The notes below the pieces were generated by a model. That model was not told the origin of the DNA. It ran no database searches and saw only the letters and a list, made by a program, of their open reading frames with translations. A DNA stretch of 64,000 bases from Brevundimonas bullata (lineage in GTDB: Bacteria; Pseudomonadota; Alphaproteobacteria; Caulobacterales; Caulobacteraceae): assembly GCF_003350205.1 (NCBI RefSeq), contig NZ_QLLC01000014.1:33739-97738 (forward strand), written 5' to 3'. The number at the start of each line of letters is the position of its first letter. Within the stretch, counting starts at the first letter, position 1. Made by a program: the position numbers and the translations under genes. This document shows, piece after piece, positions 60,805 through 64,000 of the stretch.

Positions 60805-61698
60805 TCAGGCGGCTTGAGCGACGGCCGGGCGGCGCGAGGCGGCCAGGGTCGAGAAATAGACGTCCTCCAGACCGCCCGAGGCTGGCTCGAAGCCCTCGCC
60901 CGGCTGGGCGTCGGCCAGGACGTGGATCACCGTCTGACCCGCGAACAAGCGCGTCGAGATGACCTCGAAACGAGCGCGGTGTTCCGGCAGGGCCTCCTTG
61001 GCGATGGCCTTCTTCCACACGCGACCCGACATCTGCTTCATCAGTTCCAGCGGCGCGCCTTCCAGCTGGATCTTGCCGCCCGCCAGCACCGCCATGCGCG
61101 GGCACAGGTCGGCCACGTCCTCAACGATGTGGGTGGACAGGATGACCACCACGTTCTCGCCGATCTCGGCCAGCAGGTTGAGGAAGCGGTTGCGCTCCTC
61201 CGGGTCCAGGCCCGCGGTCGGCTCATCGACGATGATCAGGCGCGGGTTGCCGATCAGGGCCTGGGCGATGCCGAAACGCTGACGCATGCCGCCGGAGAAA
61301 CCGGCCAGGGCCTTCTTGCGGACGCTCCACAGATTGACCTGGTTCAGCAGGGCCTCGACCGTCTGCTTGCGGTCCTTGCCGTCGGCTATGCCCTTCAGCA
61401 CCGCCATGTGGTCCAGCATGTCGTAGGCCGAGACGCGCGGATAGACGCCGAAATCCTGGGGCAGATAGCCGAGCGTGCGGCGCAGCAGCTCGGGCTGGCG
61501 GATCACGTCGATGTCGCCGAAGCGGATCTCGCCAGACGTCGGGGTCTGCAGGGTGGCGATGGTGCGCATCAGCGTCGATTTGCCCGCCCCGTTCGGGCCC
61601 AGCAGGCCGAACATCCCCGTCGGGATTGTCAGGCTGACGTCGTCCAGGGCCCGTGTTCCGTTGCCGTAGACATGGACAAGATTGTTGATCGTCAGCAT
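60805..61698 (-). CDS. ABC transporter ATP-binding protein partner
   Basis: A 297-residue ATPase of the drug/bacitracin-type exporter class. Walker A GPNGAGKSTLMRTIATL, signature GFSGGMRQRFGIAQAL and Walker B LIIVDEPTAGLDPEER are intact, with ILSTHIVEDVADL. A C-terminal extension of about 80 residues follows. Located ten bases upstream of the permease-aminopeptidase fusion on the same strand, it surely powers that protein. The 83 bases before it, up to the lysR gene, are AT-richer and likely hold the promoter. Confidence 0.94.
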   Translation of the reverse strand: MLTINNLVHVYGNGTRALDDVSLTIPTGMFGLLGPNGAGKSTLMRTIATLQTPTSGEIRFGDIDVIRQPELLRRTLGYLPQDFGVYPRVSAYDMLDHMAVLKGIADGKDRKQTVEALLNQVNLWSVRKKALAGFSGGMRQRFGIAQALIGNPRLIIVDEPTAGLDPEERNRFLNLLAEIGENVVVILSTHIVEDVADLCPRMAVLAGGKIQLEGAPLELMKQMSGRVWKKAIAKEALPEHRARFEVISTRLFAGQTVIHVLADAQPGEGFEPASGGLEDVYFSTLAASRRPAVAQAA

Positions 61699-61781
61699 GA
61701 AGCGCCCCCGCGTGTAAAAGGTGCTTTACGCTGACGGATTCAACGCCCGATCTTCAAGTTACAAATCGGACAGGTTGGCGA

Positions 61782-62732
61782 TCAGAGATCGTCCACACGC
61801 TGTTCCGCCGCCTGCACCTCGGCCTTCATCCAGCGAACGAAGGCGCGAGCGGGCTCGGACACGCCGCTGCGGCGGGTCAGGACGTGGTAGGCCATCTCCG
61901 TCGCCAGAGCCCCGTCGGCGAAGGGCGACACCAGCCGACCCGACGCCAGATCGTCAGCCACGAAGGCATAGGGCGCCAGGGCCACGCCCTGACCATGGGC
62001 GGCGGCCTCGATAGCCAGTGCCGTCTGATCGAAACGCGGCCCCGCCGTGGCGTCGACCTGATCCACGCCCCTCGCCTTCAGCCAGGTCGCCCAGTCAGGG
62101 CGCGGTTCTTCCAGTTCGCCGGCGCGCAGGTGGATCAAGACGTGCTGCGCCAGATCGGTCGGACGCTTCAGCGCCCTGGGCCCGGTCAACAGGGCCGGAC
62201 TGCACACGGGGGTGACATCGGCTGACAGCAGACGCTCGGACCGCACGCCAGAATAATCGCCGCGTCCGTAGCGGACCGCCACGTCCACGCGACCGCCGCC
62301 GACGTCGGCCAGCCGCATATCCGCCGACATCCACACCTCGACCTCCGGATGCGCCGCCGCGAAACGGGCGATGCGCGGGGCCAGCCATTTGGTGGCGAAG
62401 GACGGCGGGACGCTGACGGCCAGGGCATGACGACGGTCGGGGCGATACAGCAGGTCCCCTGCCCGCTTCAGATAGTCGAAGCCGTCGTGCAGCAGCGGAT
62501 AGAGCTCGGCGCCCAGGTCGGTCAGGGCGATCTGACGCCCCTCGCGGTGGAACAGGGGCGCGCCCGCGTGTTCCTCAAGAATGCGGATCTGCTGGCTGAT
62601 GGCGCCGGGCGTGACCGACAGCTCCTCGGCGGCGCGGGTGATGTTCAGGCGCCGCGCGGCGGCCTCGAACGCCTTCAAGGCGTTCAGAGGCGGGATGCGG
62701 CTCTCGACGGCGATGTCCTTCTTGCGGCTCAT
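61782..62732 (-). CDS. LysR-family regulator (GcvA-like), second copy
   Basis: A 316-residue LysR protein, paralogous to the one at 8417-9346: both read LNALxAFExAxRxLN in the DNA-binding domain, then AEELSVTPGAISQQIRILEE here. The effector domain begins with ATKWLAPRIARFAAAHPEVE. ATG 62732 overlaps the cysK stop (ATGA); a GTG 12 bases upstream is possible. Co-transcription with the second cysK suggests it responds to cysteine or O-acetylserine status, by inference only. Confidence 0.92.
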   Translation of the reverse strand: MSRKKDIAVESRIPPLNALKAFEAAARRLNITRAAEELSVTPGAISQQIRILEEHAGAPLFHREGRQIALTDLGAELYPLLHDGFDYLKRAGDLLYRPDRRHALAVSVPPSFATKWLAPRIARFAAAHPEVEVWMSADMRLADVGGGRVDVAVRYGRGDYSGVRSERLLSADVTPVCSPALLTGPRALKRPTDLAQHVLIHLRAGELEEPRPDWATWLKARGVDQVDATAGPRFDQTALAIEAAAHGQGVALAPYAFVADDLASGRLVSPFADGALATEMAYHVLTRRSGVSEPARAFVRWMKAEVQAAEQRVDDL

Positions 62733-63733
62733 CGGCTCAGCCACTCCGGCGTCGGCAGGCCGCGCGCGGTCAGGAAGGCAGGGTCATAGACCTTGCTGGC
62801 GTAGCGCTGCCCGGCATCGCACAGGACGGTGACGATGGTCTTGCCGGGTCCCAGGTCACGCGCCATGCGGATGGCCCCGGCGATGTTGACCCCGCTGGAC
62901 GGGCCCAGCGACAGGCCCTCGTGCTTCACCAGATCGAACAGGAGGGGCAGGAACTCGGCGTCCTCGATCCGATAGGGATGATCGACCGCCAGCCCCTCCA
63001 GATTGCCGGTGATGCGGTTGACGCCGATGCCCTCGGTGATCGAGGAGCCCTCGCCGGCCAACTTGCCCTCGGTGAACCAGCTGTAGAGGGCCGCGCCCGG
63101 AACGTCGGCCAGACCGATGGCGATCTCGGGCTTCTGCTCGCGCAGATAGGCGGCGCAACCGGCCAGGGTGCCGCCCGAGCCGACGGCGCAGATGAAGCCG
63201 TCGATCTCGCCGTCCGTCTGCTTCCAGATTTCCGGCGCGGTGCCTTCATAGTGGGCTTCGCGATTGGCCAGATTGTCGAACTGATCGGCGTAGAAGGCGC
63301 CGTTCGGCTCGCTTTCGTTCAGTTCCTCGGCCAGGCGGCGGGAATAGGCGACGAAGTGGTTGGGGCTGGCGAAGGGCGCCGGATCGACCTCGATCAGACG
63401 GGCGCCGTGCAGACGGACCGCCCGTTTCTTCTCGTCCGTCTGGCTGCGCGGCATGACGATGACGACCGGGTGGCCCAGGGCGGCCCCAACCAGGGCCAGA
63501 CCGATGCCGGTATTGCCCGCCGTGCCCTCGACGATGACGCCGCCGGGCTTCAGCGCGCCGGACGCCCGCGCCTTACGAATAATGCTGAGCGCCGCGCGGT
63601 CCTTGATCGAACCGCCCACGTTCATGAACTCGGCCTTGCCGAGGATCTCGCAGCCCGTCATCTCCGACGCGCGCTTGAGGCGCACCAGAGGCGTATTGCC
63701 GATCAGGCCGAGAACATCAGGCGCGACGATCAT
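62729..63733 (-). CDS. cysK: Cysteine synthase A, second copy
   Basis: A 334-residue PLP enzyme closely related to the CysK at 13938-14957. PLP lysine in [12 protein letters not shown], phosphate loop [14 protein letters not shown], and LSLGPSSGVNIAGA near the C-terminus. ATG 63733 gives the family N-terminus (LGLIGNTPLVRLKRA); upstream in-frame sequence lacks similarity. Its stop overlaps the start of lysR. A motif CAGAAAATCT about 48-57 bases upstream resembles the palindrome before fpr. Confidence 0.94.
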   Translation of the reverse strand: MIVAPDVLGLIGNTPLVRLKRASEMTGCEILGKAEFMNVGGSIKDRAALSIIRKARASGALKPGGVIVEGTAGNTGIGLALVGAALGHPVVIVMPRSQTDEKKRAVRLHGARLIEVDPAPFASPNHFVAYSRRLAEELNESEPNGAFYADQFDNLANREAHYEGTAPEIWKQTDGEIDGFICAVGSGGTLAGCAAYLREQKPEIAIGLADVPGAALYSWFTEGKLAGEGSSITEGIGVNRITGNLEGLAVDHPYRIEDAEFLPLLFDLVKHEGLSLGPSSGVNIAGAIRMARDLGPGKTIVTVLCDAGQRYASKVYDPAFLTARGLPTPEWLSR

Positions 63734-63780
63734 GGAAGTTCCGAACCGTGGAGAAGAGGGCGACCCTCTTAGCCACAGTT

Positions 63781-63790
63781 CAGAAAATCT
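63781..63790. promoter_or_regulatory. Candidate operator half-site upstream of second cysK
   Basis: CAGAAAATCT shares ten contiguous bases with the fpr palindrome GCAGAAAATCTGC (8396-8408) and eight with the site next to the first lysR. The second arm is not conserved here, so it is weaker evidence. Confidence 0.35.
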
Positions 63791-63872
63791 AACAACCAGT
63801 CGGCACAACTGGAGGAAAGACCTACCTTCCGCTATCCCTCATGGAGTTCGGGCAAGCAGGGGTTTTTAAGAA

Positions 63873-63950
63873 ATGAGAGCAGCAACAGCTATCGGGATAG
63901 CGTTAGTGCTAGTTCTGACATTTGTGGGCGGATTTTCCGTTGGGTGGTGA
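63873..63950 (+). CDS. Possible 25-residue single-span membrane peptide
   Basis: A short frame starting MRAATAIGIALVLVLTF and ending GGFSVGW, almost entirely one hydrophobic helix. The upstream bases (TTTTTAAGAA) give only a weak ribosome site. It may be a real small membrane protein or chance. The rest of 63734-64000 shows no gene; the window ends before the next one. Confidence 0.3.
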   Translation: MRAATAIGIALVLVLTFVGGFSVGW

Positions 63951-64000
63951 CGTGCCCCTGAGAATTTCCTCCACGCGGAGCTAGAGTCCGGCCCTTGAAA

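Overview
The window is a dense, GC-rich chromosomal segment from an alphaproteobacterium of the order Caulobacterales; Brevundimonas is the likeliest genus. The evidence for this is a PopA-type cell-cycle regulator (two receiver domains plus a degenerate GGDEF domain), Caulobacter-style stable-RNA promoters in front of tRNA-Asp, very short intergenic gaps, many ATGA/GTGA stop-start overlaps, and generally alphaproteobacterial protein families. The species assignment is inference. There is no prophage, insertion sequence, CRISPR array or rRNA.

Layout. 1-802: a decayed fragment resembling an autotransporter. 803-4178: a three-gene envelope thiol-redox operon (DsbD/ScsB-like, an Lgt-like/TlpA fusion, a CGYC DsbA-like lipoprotein). 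4230-18735: a nearly complete assimilatory sulfate-reduction supercluster. The minus strand carries a LysR regulator, ferredoxin-NADP reductase, cysD, a cysN-cysC fusion and a 7Fe ferredoxin. The divergent plus strand carries cysG, DUF2849, cysI, a DUF934-CysH fusion, cysK and the sulfate ABC transporter, and ends in a 27-codon stump of a flavoprotein gene. 18804-24287: popA, a YihY/BrkB membrane protein, a TusA-like protein, CinA C-domain and a fused MFS/spermidine synthase. 24418-30367: mfd, sdhE and recG.

30364-34825 is an LPS inner-core operon (kdsA, hldE, hldD and a DUF3089 protein lacking the expected nucleophile serine). 34976-39528 holds a mercaptopyruvate sulfurtransferase, an amino-acid-binding lipoprotein next to a DAACS symporter, and metC. 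39525-41235 is tatABC. 41347-48203 has rnhA, a NUDIX/SPFH/NfeD operon, an FAD-linked 2-hydroxyacid dehydrogenase, yaaA, bdhA and a patatin. 48495-56275 has tsaC, cytochrome b561, an acyl-CoA dehydrogenase, a TonB-C-like secreted protein, a trypsin-like protease, an S9 oligopeptidase and a GNAT enzyme. 56276-57218 is RNA-rich: two tandem tRNA-Asp genes, then a repeat element and a terminator. 57219-61698 is an ABC permease fused to an M1 aminopeptidase, with its ATPase. 61782-63733 is a second LysR-cysK module.

Sulfur is the unifying theme: uptake (sbp-cysTWA), activation (cysDNC), reduction (cysH, cysI with siroheme from cysG and probable electrons from Fpr/FdxA), cysteine synthesis (two cysK), breakdown and transfer (metC, sseA, TusA-like) and periplasmic thiol exchange (DsbD/TlpA/DsbA). 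The least explained items are a pair of related 144-146 nt intergenic elements, the SBP-plus-symporter pair, the serine-less DUF3089 protein in an LPS operon, and the permease-aminopeptidase fusion.
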